A stretch of 64,000 nt of DNA from Megamonas funiformis (GCF_010669225.1 NZ_CP048627.1:2369292-2433291); one strand, 5' to 3'; positions 43,904 through 52,642 are shown, numbered from the stretch's first letter. Translations and numbers: made by a program. The notes: generated from the letters alone by a model not told the origin.

Positions 43904-44134
43904 TTAACAAGAAGAAATTCCCAATCTAGGGTGCTTCACAGGTTTTAAACTGCGTTTACGAATAATCGTTAAAGCCTCACTCATGGAAATATCTTCTCGT
44001 GAAGAATTTTCTTCAAAAACACAAATAGGATTTTTCACACCTATCTCTGAAGCTGGCATATATACATATTCTAAATTGACATTATCTCCATAGATAACAC
44101 CATCACATAAATTAGCTTCAATCAAAGTTCTCAT
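43904..44134 (-). CDS. small protein of unknown function
   Basis: A 76-residue protein I do not recognise. It starts 15 bases after corA with a good ribosome site (GAGGTTTTT before the ATG), so it is probably translated from the corA transcript. It has two Cys near the ends and one in the middle, a basic C-terminal third (IIRKRSLKPVKHPRLGISSC) and no membrane segment or signal peptide. No function is proposed. Confidence 0.6.
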   Translation of the reverse strand: MRTLIEANLCDGVIYGDNVNLEYVYMPASEIGVKNPICVFEENSSREDISMSEALTIIRKRSLKPVKHPRLGISSC

Positions 44135-44149
44135 AAAAACCTCTTTACT

Positions 44150-45103
44150 CTAAAACATATTCTTTCGCCACAATACTGTCGCACAGATACCAGCTAAAAG
44201 CACGGCTAAAATACAAATATCCAAAAATGCCAATGGATTTTCTGACATAGGCACTTCCACATTCATGCCAAAAAAGCTAGAGATTACAGTCGGTATAGCT
44301 AAAATAATTGTCATAGCAGCTAAAAAACGCATTACTAAGTTCAAGTTATTCGACATTATCGAAGAAAAGGTATCAGCAAGCCTAGCCAAAATTGTACTAT
44401 ACATCTCAACCATTTCTCGAGCCTGTTTATTTTCAATAATTACATCTTCTAGTAAATCTTCATCTTCTTCGTATAACTTTATAATATTTTGCAAACTATG
44501 ATTAGAGCGCAAACGCATGAGTTTTTCAAGCACTGCACCATTAGAACGCAAAGAAGCATTAAAATAAGTAAGTGCTTTTTGTAATTCCAATAAACGTAAA
44601 ATCTCTCTATTTTCAGTGGACTCACGCAATCTAGCTTCAATTTCATCAGAAAGTTTATCTATTTGACGAAGATATTTCAAATAATATGTAACAGATTTGT
44701 ACAAAATTTGAAATAAAAAGCGTGTTTTCTTGAAGGTGCGAAAAGAACGATATGTTCTTTCATTAAAATCTGAAATCACAGGCGTATCTTCTAAGCATAC
44801 AGTGATAATATAATCTGGAGTCAAGATAATCGCTAATGGCAAAGTATCATAAGATTCAAATGTTCTCATCACTGGCACATTAGTCAAAATCATAATCGAA
44901 TTATCTTCTATATCTGTATGTGAACGTTCCTCATTATCTAGTGCTGAACGCAAAAAATCTGGTTCTACTTGAGTTAAATTACCTACTACTTTCAATTCAT
45001 AAGGAGTAGGCGCCACTATATTTATCCATGCTCCTTTTTCCAATGATTTTAATGTCAATTCCTTTAAAGGACCTGTTTCCATGGATTTATAGATTTTCAA
45101 CAT
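44150..45103 (-). CDS. corA: CorA family magnesium/divalent cation transporter
   Basis: A 317-residue CorA protein. The large cytoplasmic N-terminal domain is followed by two C-terminal membrane helices (~255-280 and ~290-310). The pore signature FFGMNVEVPM (GMN motif) sits between them. CorA pentamers carry Mg2+ and some Co2+ or Ni2+ down the electrochemical gradient. Its 5' leader encodes a short peptide and a terminator, suggesting attenuation control. Two small genes and a CsoR-like gene follow on the same strand. Confidence 0.93.
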   Translation of the reverse strand: MLKIYKSMETGPLKELTLKSLEKGAWINIVAPTPYELKVVGNLTQVEPDFLRSALDNEERSHTDIEDNSIMILTNVPVMRTFESYDTLPLAIILTPDYIITVCLEDTPVISDFNERTYRSFRTFKKTRFLFQILYKSVTYYLKYLRQIDKLSDEIEARLRESTENREILRLLELQKALTYFNASLRSNGAVLEKLMRLRSNHSLQNIIKLYEEDEDLLEDVIIENKQAREMVEMYSTILARLADTFSSIMSNNLNLVMRFLAAMTIILAIPTVISSFFGMNVEVPMSENPLAFLDICILAVLLAGICATVLWRKNMF

Positions 45104-45126
45104 TGCGATAGATTTCTCCCTTCTCT

Positions 45127-45195
45127 AAAAAACCTACCACAATTTATTATTTAACTAAAAATTTTGTAATATCTTTGATAAATAATCGGGTAGGT
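45127..45195 (-). terminator. leader attenuator terminator upstream of corA
   Basis: On the minus strand, ACCTACC (from 45189-45195) pairs with GGTAGGT (from 45132-45138), and inside them ATTATTTA pairs with TAAATAAT across an asymmetric internal loop; six T follow at once (45127-45132). The left arm lies inside the small leader ORF (45155-45253), so a ribosome there would block the hairpin. It stands 24 bases before the corA start. Confidence 0.75.
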
Positions 45196-45253
45196 ATCCT
45201 CTATATTTATTTTCTTGATAATTTAACTTGTTACTCTCCGGATACTCGTCCAT
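45155..45253 (-). CDS. putative corA leader peptide (32 residues)
   Basis: A 32-codon ORF in the corA 5' leader, starting at an ATG with GGTTGGTGA upstream and stopping at TAG. The peptide begins MDEYPESNK (two acids and a Pro close to the start) and later reads YRGYLPDYL; it has five Tyr and two Pro. Its codons 19-25 form the left arm of the terminator that precedes corA. Upstream GTATCC (codons 3-5) can pair with GGATAC (codons 19-20), a possible alternative structure. It resembles in design the MgtL-type leaders of Mg2+ transporters, but no sequence family is recognised. Confidence 0.6.
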   Translation of the reverse strand: MDEYPESNKLNYQENKYRGYLPDYLSKILQNF

Positions 45254-45295
45254 AATTATTCACCAACCTTTATAATTTAAGATATTGCATAATTA

Positions 45296-45324
45296 AGTAT
45301 AATTCATATGATATAACTTATCAA
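45296..45324 (-). promoter_or_regulatory. promoter of the corA leader transcript
   Basis: Minus strand: TTGATA at 45319-45324 and TATACT at 45296-45301 with a 17-base spacer. Transcription would start near 45289, giving a leader of ~185 bases before corA. Confidence 0.6.
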
Positions 45325-45375
45325 GCATATCAATAACTATAGTTTTTCCTCTCACTTAACTTTTTAAATTAATAG

Positions 45376-45405
45376 TTGACAACTATAAAAAAAACTTGCT
45401 ATACT
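45376..45405 (+). promoter_or_regulatory. promoter of tRNA-Ser
   Basis: TTGACA (45376-45381) and TATACT (45400-45405), 18-base spacer, reading into the tRNA at 45421. A dyad TTGCTAT/ATAGCAA (45396-45415) overlaps the -10 region. Confidence 0.75.
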
Positions 45406-45420
45406 TATATAGCAACTAAT

Positions 45421-45509
<89 letters not shown>

Positions 45510-45527
45510 TTAAATTAAATGATACAG

Positions 45528-45609
45528 GGAAATATTTCAAAGTGTTTCAAAGTCTTGATAAATCTAGTATTTAAAGGCTTTTTAGTAGTTTGAAGTATTT
45601 CCTTTTTTT
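45528..45609 (+). terminator. terminator-like inverted repeat after tRNA-Ser
   Basis: 45528-45541 pairs with 45589-45602 (13 of 14), followed by T7. The intervening 47 bases are AT-rich. It probably ends the tRNA transcript; the long loop is unusual. The rest of the gap to 45801 holds the next promoter and no ORF. Confidence 0.55.
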
Positions 45610-45738
45610 ATTGCTTTTAAAAAGTTTGCCCCTTTTTTTAACAGACTCTTATCATTTAATAATTTATATAATACAATCATTAATTATAGAATTAAACTTA
45701 TTGTACAAAAATAGATAAAATCTTTTTCTAAAAACAGA

Positions 45739-45769
45739 TTGACTATAGGGCGACACTATACTTTATAAT
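45739..45769 (+). promoter_or_regulatory. promoter of the MATE transporter gene
   Basis: TTGACT at 45739-45744, with TTTATA at 17 bases or TATAAT (45764-45769) at 19 bases downstream. The ATG at 45802 has CGAGG nine to ten bases upstream. Confidence 0.5.
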
Positions 45770-45801
45770 AGAAAAAAATATTTCAAACCGAGGTTTTTTC
45801 T

Positions 45802-47136
45802 ATGTTAAACTTACGTACAATGTATAGATTACGCCGACTTATTAATGTTATGTTACCTGTATTAGCTACGCAATTAGCAATCATTGGCATGAACTTTTTT
45901 GATGCTACAATGTCTGGTCATGCTGGTGCAGAACAACTTGCTGGTTCATCTATCGGTGGAAGCCTTATGATGCCTATTATTGCAAGTTCTACAGGTATTT
46001 TAATGGCTGCTACGCCTATAATTGCCCATTTGATTGGTAAAAATGAAAAAGATAGCATAGCTACCGTTATTCATTCCGGACTGATTTTATCTATTATTAT
46101 CGAATTGATTTTACTTTTAGCTTATTTCTTCTTTATTGATGATATTTTAGCTATCTTAACACTTGAACCTGATGTATATTATATAGCTAAATACTATATG
46201 TTAGCTTTAATCATTGGTTTAAGTGGTGGCTTATTGACTTTCCCACTTCGTTCTTTAACAGATACTGTAGCAGGCACTGCTGTTTCCATGAAAATTTATC
46301 TATTAGCATTACCTATCAATGCCTTTTTAAACTATTGTTTCATCTATGGTAATTTTGGTGCCCCTAAATTAGGTGGTATCGGTGCAGGTGTAGCAACTGC
46401 TATCACTTATTATATTTTACTATTTATTTTTATCGCTATAATTATCAATAATCCTCAATTTAAAAATCTAGCTTTATTCAATTTTAAATTTTCCTTAAAA
46501 AGTATCAAAGAATACTTAGGCATTGGTATTCCTAATGGCATGGGTATTTTTATGGAAGCTAGTTTATTTGGTTTCATCATCATCTTCATCAGTAAATTCG
46601 GTACAAATTATATAGCAGCTCATCAAGCGGCTATGAGTTTTTCTAGTGTTTTATATATGTTGCCATTGAGCTTTTCTCTAGCTTTAACAATCATTATTGG
46701 TATTGAAGTAGGGGCTAAGCGATACTTAGAGGCTAAAAAATATGCTTATCTAGGTTTGATTGTATCCTTCCTTTGCGTATTATCAATTGTCGGCTTAGTA
46801 TTTTACTTCCGTGATTATATAGCACTTTTATATGCTACAGATACTACTTTATTAACATATATTGCTCATTTCTTAATTTATACGGCAGCATGGCAATTAT
46901 TCGATGCGATTGCTTGTCCAATCCAAGGTATCTTGCGTGGTTACAAAGATGTAAAAGCTGCCTTTTATGTAAGTATGCTTGCTTATTGGGGTATTTGCTT
47001 ACCTTTAGGTATGTTTCTTGATTATTTCATGACTCAAGGAGCATTTGCTTATTGGCAAAGTATGGTACTTGGTGTTGCTACTTCTGCTGTATTATTATTT
47101 TTTAGACTCCGTTACATTGAAAAACGATTTATTTAA
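45802..47136 (+). CDS. MATE family multidrug/metabolite efflux transporter
   Basis: A 444-residue protein with 12 expected membrane spans in two MatE repeats (~10-215 and ~235-440). Typical MATE features are the N-terminal MLPVLATQLAIIGMNFFDATMSGHAGAEQLAG and the repeat-2 segment FGTNYIAAHQAAMSFSSVLYMLPLSFSLALTIIIG. The first helix pattern is closest to the NorM branch, which exports cationic drugs using Na+ or H+. Own promoter and terminator, so a single-gene unit. Substrate unknown. Confidence 0.92.
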   Translation: MLNLRTMYRLRRLINVMLPVLATQLAIIGMNFFDATMSGHAGAEQLAGSSIGGSLMMPIIASSTGILMAATPIIAHLIGKNEKDSIATVIHSGLILSIIIELILLLAYFFFIDDILAILTLEPDVYYIAKYYMLALIIGLSGGLLTFPLRSLTDTVAGTAVSMKIYLLALPINAFLNYCFIYGNFGAPKLGGIGAGVATAITYYILLFIFIAIIINNPQFKNLALFNFKFSLKSIKEYLGIGIPNGMGIFMEASLFGFIIIFISKFGTNYIAAHQAAMSFSSVLYMLPLSFSLALTIIIGIEVGAKRYLEAKKYAYLGLIVSFLCVLSIVGLVFYFRDYIALLYATDTTLLTYIAHFLIYTAAWQLFDAIACPIQGILRGYKDVKAAFYVSMLAYWGICLPLGMFLDYFMTQGAFAYWQSMVLGVATSAVLLFFRLRYIEKRFI

Positions 47137-47145
47137 TAATCGTAT

Positions 47146-47185
47146 AAAAAAGGAGAAATTGAATTTAAATTCAATTTCTCCTTTT
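47146..47185. terminator. bidirectional rho-independent terminator
   Basis: A 40-base near-perfect palindrome with A and T runs at its ends, between the convergent MATE and asparaginase genes. Confidence 0.92.
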
Positions 47186-47206
47186 TTTATTTGTCTTTTA
47201 TAGCTC

Positions 47207-48148
47207 TTATTTTTTTGCTAAATCTACCATTAATTTTACTGTAGCTGCTTCTACTGATAATTTTCCTGCTGGTATTACGCCTGCCTTACAAGCTTTTATA
47301 CCAACTTCATATCTATCCATATGCACTCCATCAAATAAACATTGTGTAGTACAAACAATTTTTACACCTTGTTTACTAAGTTCTTCAATAGCGCCTACAA
47401 TATCTCTTTGTTTCTCTTTAGCAAAAGGTATTCCACCTGCACCATATGCTTCGATAACTATACCTTTATAACCCATTTTAGCTAAATTAAATAAAAGTTC
47501 ACTATCTAATCCTGGCATGATTTTTATTTGTGCTACTTTTAATTCTAAATCACTATGAACTTTAAAACTTCCATTCACTTGAGGATTTTCATATTCATTC
47601 CATTTTATATTATTTCCTTCAAAAGTAGCTACTGGCATTTTATTTATACTTTGAATTGAACGCATATCTTTACTGTATAATTTTTTAGCCCATAAACCTT
47701 CTATTATTTGACCGCCACAAACAGCAAATACACCTATTTTTTCTGAACTTGCCATCGCAAAAGCTGCGTTTAAATTAAATTTTGCATCAGTATTTTCTTC
47801 TTCAATAGTTAATTGTGAACCAATTACTACTACAGGTTTTGCTAAATTCTCCAACATATAATGAAGTGCACAACATGTCCAATTCAATGTATCTGTACCA
47901 TGAGTTATTACAAAACCATCATATTGTTCATATAATTTTTCAATATAACCTGCGATATATTGCCAATCTTCTGGTTGTAAATTCGTGCTATCTAACTGCA
48001 TGATATCATAACAATCTATATGAGCATAATCTTTTAAATTCGGTACCATATCTAACATTTCTTTAGCTGTAAATCCTGGCACAAGTCCATTTTCACTAGG
48101 ACGTGAAGCTATAGTACCGCCTGTTGCTAACCAACAAATTTTCTTCAT
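47207..48148 (-). CDS. L-asparaginase (AnsA/AnsB fold)
   Basis: A 313-residue asparaginase/glutaminase-family enzyme. It has the two catalytic Thr motifs: WLATGGTIASRPSE (~6-19) and ITHGTDTLNWT (~80-90). A Lys in the TDAKFNLN segment completes the site. No signal peptide, so it is cytoplasmic. It hydrolyses L-asparagine to aspartate and ammonia. Full length for a compact type I enzyme. It is unrelated to the PF06089-type asparaginase at 12.9 kb. Last in a run with a small Cys-rich protein gene 13 bases upstream. Confidence 0.93.
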   Translation of the reverse strand: MKKICWLATGGTIASRPSENGLVPGFTAKEMLDMVPNLKDYAHIDCYDIMQLDSTNLQPEDWQYIAGYIEKLYEQYDGFVITHGTDTLNWTCCALHYMLENLAKPVVVIGSQLTIEEENTDAKFNLNAAFAMASSEKIGVFAVCGGQIIEGLWAKKLYSKDMRSIQSINKMPVATFEGNNIKWNEYENPQVNGSFKVHSDLELKVAQIKIMPGLDSELLFNLAKMGYKGIVIEAYGAGGIPFAKEKQRDIVGAIEELSKQGVKIVCTTQCLFDGVHMDRYEVGIKACKAGVIPAGKLSVEAATVKLMVDLAKK

Positions 48149-48161
48149 AAAATCCTCACCA

Positions 48162-48353
48162 TCATTTTAATTCATTATTCATTTCATTATCCAATTCACT
48201 TTGATATTGTTCATACGCTTCTATATCATATTTTAGACCAGACAAAGCTCTTTTCGCTATTGCTACAGGGCAATCAGGCGTACAAACTGGACATTTTCCG
48301 CATAATTCTTCTACAGCTACTAAAGCTTTTTTTACTTGTTCTACAGTTGCCAT
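48162..48353 (-). CDS. small Cys-rich protein of unknown function
   Basis: A 63-residue cytoplasmic protein with four Cys in ELCGKCPVCTPDCPVAIAK (residues ~17-35), spaced CxxCxxCxxxC, which could hold a 4Fe-4S cluster or zinc. The rest is helical and acidic. The ATG follows AGGAGCAAATAT. It lies 13 bases before the asparaginase gene and 26 after the SGNH hydrolase gene, so co-transcription is likely. I do not recognise a family. Confidence 0.65.
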   Translation of the reverse strand: MATVEQVKKALVAVEELCGKCPVCTPDCPVAIAKRALSGLKYDIEAYEQYQSELDNEMNNELK

Positions 48354-48379
48354 ATATTTGCTCCTAAATTAAATTTCCA

Positions 48380-49885
48380 TCAATTATTTACAATATCTGG
48401 AAAATTAGCTCGTAAATAATCACCTACTAATTCTCCGATATGTTTTTTACCTTCAAAATCAGGATGCAGACCATCAGTTGTCATATTATCTGCTAAATAA
48501 CCTTGCTCGTCCATCAAACCTGATGCCACATCTACATGATACGGTTGTTTTTCTATCCATTCATTTATTTTTAGACGTTCTTTATCCCACCCTTCACTGA
48601 TATCTAAATTTATAACAGATTTCATTCTTGGTGGATTTACAGAAGTTACTGTTAAAAATACAGGAATAATATTATGTTGCTGACATTTTTGTTTTATCGA
48701 TGTTAAATTATTAATTACAGTTTCCGCTTTCACCCCTGTACGTATATCATTTACACCCCCCATAACAACCAATATCTTAGGATTAAATGATAATACATCA
48801 TTATCAAAACGATTTAACATATTTGAGGTTAAATTTCCACTAAAACCAATATTTAATACAGGTAAATTAGCATAAGTTTCCCAATTATATAAAGTCGCAC
48901 TAGGTGGAGTGCTTACAGCTCCCCCTCCATGAGTGATACTATCGCCTAATGCTGCCACTTTTACATTATCTTGTTTTACAGTGAAATAACTATTTTTAGC
49001 TTCAGCTAATTTATGGTTATTCTTGTCATATGCCTGTACATTGAAAAAATAAAGTCCTTTTTTTGTATAAGCTTTATTATCATAATAATCCATGCCTTGT
49101 GGGCAAGTATATGATGCTATTTTTTCTATATTATTAAAATCATATTTAGGCACATAAAATACATCTATTTTATAATGGTCTGCATTTTTTACAGGCACCC
49201 ATGAATATACAGGATAAACTGGCATATAATCCATTTTATCAAAATGAGTAGTGATTTTTAGCGGTGATATTTCTACATCTTTTGCCACCAAATATGTAGC
49301 ATATTCACGTCTAGTAAAATCTTCTAATTTATATTCATCACCCTTGTTTTGCCAATTGAGTTTATACATTTCCCCCTTGTGTAATAATCTAGGTTTTGTA
49401 TAATCTGATACTGGCACTTTATTTTCATCTAAACCTCTGACTTGCCATTTTAAATTCTGTGATAAATTCACTTCACTATTATCTAATTGATAGCCAGATG
49501 CATAGATATTGTATTTTGTAAATAATACTTCTTGCGTATCTATATTTTTTACAATTAATTCATACATAACAGCATTTGGGATTTCTGGCCAATTTAAAAT
49601 AGCTGACTTAAACTCTACATTTTCGACTTTATTTTCAGTAGCATTATCTAAAGTTTTACTTGGTATGATATTTTCTTCTTTAGCTAATATTGTAGTTTTT
49701 TCTTTTTTATCCGTATTTTTATCAATATTACCTGTATTATCCATTTTATCTGTTTTTATTTTAGCCTCTTTTGTTTGCACTAAAGCTTGTTTAGAAGGAA
49801 CTTGTGCAAAGGTTAAATTTACATTCATAAAATTTAAAATGCTTACAGCTAACACAGTTCTTATAAAAAATTTTTTTAATTTCAC
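48380..49885 (-). CDS. secreted SGNH/GDSL-type hydrolase
   Basis: About 501 residues. The start is a GTG at 49885, seven bases after AGGGAGA; it gives a normal Sec signal peptide (KLKKFFIRTVLAVSILNFMN to TFA). Residues ~30-300 are an N-terminal region with two fibronectin-like or Ig-like segments (ILNWPEIPNAVMYELIV, YPVYSWVPVKNADHYKI). Residues ~310-500 are the SGNH domain: GDSITHGGG (block I, Ser), GGVNDIRTG (block III, Asn) and DGLHPDFEGKKHI (block V, Asp-His). It likely removes acyl groups from an envelope glycan or lipid; substrate unknown. Confidence 0.88.
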   Translation of the reverse strand: MKLKKFFIRTVLAVSILNFMNVNLTFAQVPSKQALVQTKEAKIKTDKMDNTGNIDKNTDKKEKTTILAKEENIIPSKTLDNATENKVENVEFKSAILNWPEIPNAVMYELIVKNIDTQEVLFTKYNIYASGYQLDNSEVNLSQNLKWQVRGLDENKVPVSDYTKPRLLHKGEMYKLNWQNKGDEYKLEDFTRREYATYLVAKDVEISPLKITTHFDKMDYMPVYPVYSWVPVKNADHYKIDVFYVPKYDFNNIEKIASYTCPQGMDYYDNKAYTKKGLYFFNVQAYDKNNHKLAEAKNSYFTVKQDNVKVAALGDSITHGGGAVSTPPSATLYNWETYANLPVLNIGFSGNLTSNMLNRFDNDVLSFNPKILVVMGGVNDIRTGVKAETVINNLTSIKQKCQQHNIIPVFLTVTSVNPPRMKSVINLDISEGWDKERLKINEWIEKQPYHVDVASGLMDEQGYLADNMTTDGLHPDFEGKKHIGELVGDYLRANFPDIVNN

Positions 49886-49905
49886 TTTATTCTCCCTACT
49901 AAATA

Positions 49906-49941
49906 AAACAGATAGAAAATTCTTCAATCTTCTATCTGTTT
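49906..49941 (-). terminator. rho-independent terminator after rpoN
   Basis: 12-bp stem, 49906-49917 with 49930-49941, downstream of the rpoN stop (49958) on the minus strand with T-rich sequence beyond. It also lies within the SGNH hydrolase leader. Confidence 0.8.
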
Positions 49942-49957
49942 AAAATATTTTTAAGTT

Positions 49958-51310
49958 CTAATATCTTTTGCGTTTAGATGAAGAAGCAAAACCCAATTGT
50001 TCCCTATATTTCATAACTGTTCTTCGTGATATTTTCATACCATTTTCATTCAAAATATTTGTTAATTGTTGGTCACTAAGCGGTTTTGCTTTATTTTCAT
50101 TTTCAATGAGTTCTTTTATTTTTGCTTTTACCTTATCAGCGATTATGTCTTCTTCTCCGTTTTGTTTGCTTACACTACCTGCAAAAAACTTCTTTAAAGC
50201 CACTATACCATAAGGCATTTCCATATATTTATTAGCAACTGTTCTACTAACAGTTGATTCATGTACACCAATATTTTCAGCAACAGTTTTCATAAGTAAA
50301 GGCTTCATATAGGATAAGCCTTTATAAAATACCATTTCTTGTTGTTTTACAATCTCATTTACTACTTTCAATAAAGTTATACGTCTTTGTTCTATACTTT
50401 TAATCAACCAAATGGCAGAATTTACATGTTGTTCAATATATTTTTTACTATGCGTATCTAATATATCTCTTTTATAGCAAAGACTGTTTACTCGTAATTT
50501 AGGTACATTCGTTTCATTTATAATTACTTCTAACTGTCCGTTAATATCCCTAACTACTACATCAGGTACAATATATTCTAAATTTTCTTTACCAAAAGAT
50601 GCTCCTGGTTTTGGGTTAAAAGTGCGAATTATATCTATCGCTTCTTGTACTTGTATAGGTTCTACATTTTCTAATGTAGCTATCTCTTTTATTTTTCCCT
50701 CAGCTACTTTTGGTAAATATTTATCTATAATAGCTTTCATAATTCCGTCATATACATTAATTTTCTTTGCCTGTATAGCTAAACACTCTGGTAAATCTCT
50801 CGCCGCAATTCCTATTGGTTCTAATATTTGAATTTTTGCCAAAACATTTTCTATTATCTTTTCATTTATTTTCAATAATGATGATATTTCAGCTGTACTC
50901 ACTCTTAAATATCCTGCTGCATCTAATAATCCAATGATATATCTAGCTACTTTTATCTCTTGTTTATCGTTAAAAGTAAAATCCACTTGTTCTGATAAAT
51001 ATTCTTCTAATGTCTGATTATTTCTCGTGAACTCTTTTACTTTAAAATCATCGTCATTTGCTACAGGTTCAGGCTTTTCATCATCTTTGTTTAAGTATTC
51101 TAAAAAATCCATAGTTTTATCAAAGTTAGAAGCAGGCTCAAGCTCATGTTCTGAGCTTGAGTCTATTTCTAAAGTCGGATTTTCCATATATTCTTTTTCG
51201 ATGAGTTCGCCTAATTCATGGGCAGATAATTGTAAAATATTTATGGATTGCTGAAGTTTTGGTGTCATTAACAATTTTTGTTTTAAATTTAACGATAATG
51301 ACTGCTTCAT
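49958..51310 (-). CDS. rpoN: RNA polymerase sigma-54 factor RpoN
   Basis: A 450-residue sigma-54. Region I is the Gln/Leu-rich N-terminus (KQKLLMTPKLQQSINILQLS, residues 10-29) that contacts enhancer-binding activators. The core-binding domain spans ~95-260, an HTH near ~355-380 (VAENIGVHESTVSRTVANKY) reads the -12 element, and the RpoN box near the C-terminus (ISRRTVMKYREQLG) reads the -24 element. Full length. It starts 18 bases after the hexokinase gene, an unusual operon partner. No sigma-54 activator is encoded in the window. Confidence 0.96.
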   Translation of the reverse strand: MKQSLSLNLKQKLLMTPKLQQSINILQLSAHELGELIEKEYMENPTLEIDSSSEHELEPASNFDKTMDFLEYLNKDDEKPEPVANDDDFKVKEFTRNNQTLEEYLSEQVDFTFNDKQEIKVARYIIGLLDAAGYLRVSTAEISSLLKINEKIIENVLAKIQILEPIGIAARDLPECLAIQAKKINVYDGIMKAIIDKYLPKVAEGKIKEIATLENVEPIQVQEAIDIIRTFNPKPGASFGKENLEYIVPDVVVRDINGQLEVIINETNVPKLRVNSLCYKRDILDTHSKKYIEQHVNSAIWLIKSIEQRRITLLKVVNEIVKQQEMVFYKGLSYMKPLLMKTVAENIGVHESTVSRTVANKYMEMPYGIVALKKFFAGSVSKQNGEEDIIADKVKAKIKELIENENKAKPLSDQQLTNILNENGMKISRRTVMKYREQLGFASSSKRKRY

Positions 51311-51328
51311 TGTTTTTTCCTCTTTAAA

Positions 51329-52612
51329 TTAGCATTCAACAGGTTCCATAGCTGCAGCGAGTGCTGCACCAAGTGCAGAACCACCATTTTCTAATACAAG
51401 TTCTAATTTGTCAGCTTCTTCGCCTAAAATTTCATAAATAGCTTTTTGCATATTGTCTTTTATTGTAGGCATTTTTTCATATACAGAACCATCTACAGCT
51501 ACAAATTGTTTTGGAATACCACCATTTGGATATAAATGCCACATAATACCGCAATAAGTAGCAACTACTAATCTTGCAGAACGGCTAGCGATTGTTTCAG
51601 CTAAAGCTTTTACCCAAATAGCATCATCTGTAGTTATATCTGCATTGGTTTTTGCTTTTAATAAATCACATACTCCATCTAAACTATCGCTGTTATCAGC
51701 TAAAATAGTGGATATATCAATACTTGTGAATTCTACTTTGCCAATATTCCAAGCATCATCTAAGCAATAAGATAATAATTCACCCATATAACGACCAGAA
51801 ACCATTTTTTCTAAACGTTGTTCATATTGTTTTTCAGATTCCATATCTAATTTGTAATCATATTTATTGATAGCGAGTTTATTAAATCCGCCAGATTCCA
51901 TATTTATAACCATTGCAGGTTTGCCCATACCAGTGAATGTTTCATAATAGCATGTATTATGACCTGTAGCATAGATAGAACCAATATTTACATTACCTAA
52001 TTTGTATGCAGCTGCTAATAAAACTGCTACTGTATCATTGATAACTGCTGTTGGTTCAACATTTGTAAGATTTTTACGAGCTAAAGCTGCTTTTAATAAA
52101 TCATTTACAACTTCACCTTCAACACCTTTTGTTGCAAATTCTTTAGTCCAAATGATAAGACGTGCATTATAAATATTTGTCTGAGAAGAAGGGAAAGAGA
52201 AAGTATGTCCTAATAAATATTTTTTATCGCGATTGCCATCAACAGCTTCTTCTATCATATCAGCAATAAAATCAAATAATTCATCAGCATTTGCATCAGC
52301 GCAAATAAAATCATATTCGCCTGGCACTACTAATGGTTTAGCAACTTTTTTAATAACTTCGAATTTGCCTTCACCATCTAAACGAATTAAAACTACACGA
52401 AGATTTGTGCCACCAAAATCAAGTGCTAAGTATTCTCCTGTTTCTTTACCAGTAGGTAAACCGATATAAGATGGTAACATACGTAAAGAAGATTCTCCTG
52501 TTTCTTTTACGCCATGTTCTATATCATAGCGAAAAGATGCTGCTACATCTTTTATGGCATCGCTATCAAGTGTAAATTCATCAATCATTTCTTGAAATTT
52601 TTTGTTATCCAT
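51329..52612 (-). CDS. hexokinase of the eukaryotic type (PF00349/PF03727)
   Basis: A 427-residue sugar kinase that aligns in pattern with eukaryotic hexokinases rather than bacterial glucokinases: LALDFGGTNLRVVLIRL (phosphate 1), LGHTFSFPSSQ (substrate loop), VINDTVAVLLAAAY (catalytic Asp), VINMESGGFN, and KMVSGRYMGELL. The adenosine motif near the C-terminus is LVLENGGSALGAALAA. The usual GTGxNxxY phosphate-2 motif is ATGHNTCYYE, a mild deviation. It phosphorylates glucose or another hexose at C6. It lies before rpoN in a probable two-gene operon, with an RNA-like element upstream. Confidence 0.9.
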   Translation of the reverse strand: MDNKKFQEMIDEFTLDSDAIKDVAASFRYDIEHGVKETGESSLRMLPSYIGLPTGKETGEYLALDFGGTNLRVVLIRLDGEGKFEVIKKVAKPLVVPGEYDFICADANADELFDFIADMIEEAVDGNRDKKYLLGHTFSFPSSQTNIYNARLIIWTKEFATKGVEGEVVNDLLKAALARKNLTNVEPTAVINDTVAVLLAAAYKLGNVNIGSIYATGHNTCYYETFTGMGKPAMVINMESGGFNKLAINKYDYKLDMESEKQYEQRLEKMVSGRYMGELLSYCLDDAWNIGKVEFTSIDISTILADNSDSLDGVCDLLKAKTNADITTDDAIWVKALAETIASRSARLVVATYCGIMWHLYPNGGIPKQFVAVDGSVYEKMPTIKDNMQKAIYEILGEEADKLELVLENGGSALGAALAAAMEPVEC

Positions 52613-52642
52613 CGAATTATTTTGCCCCTTTTTTATCTAAAA

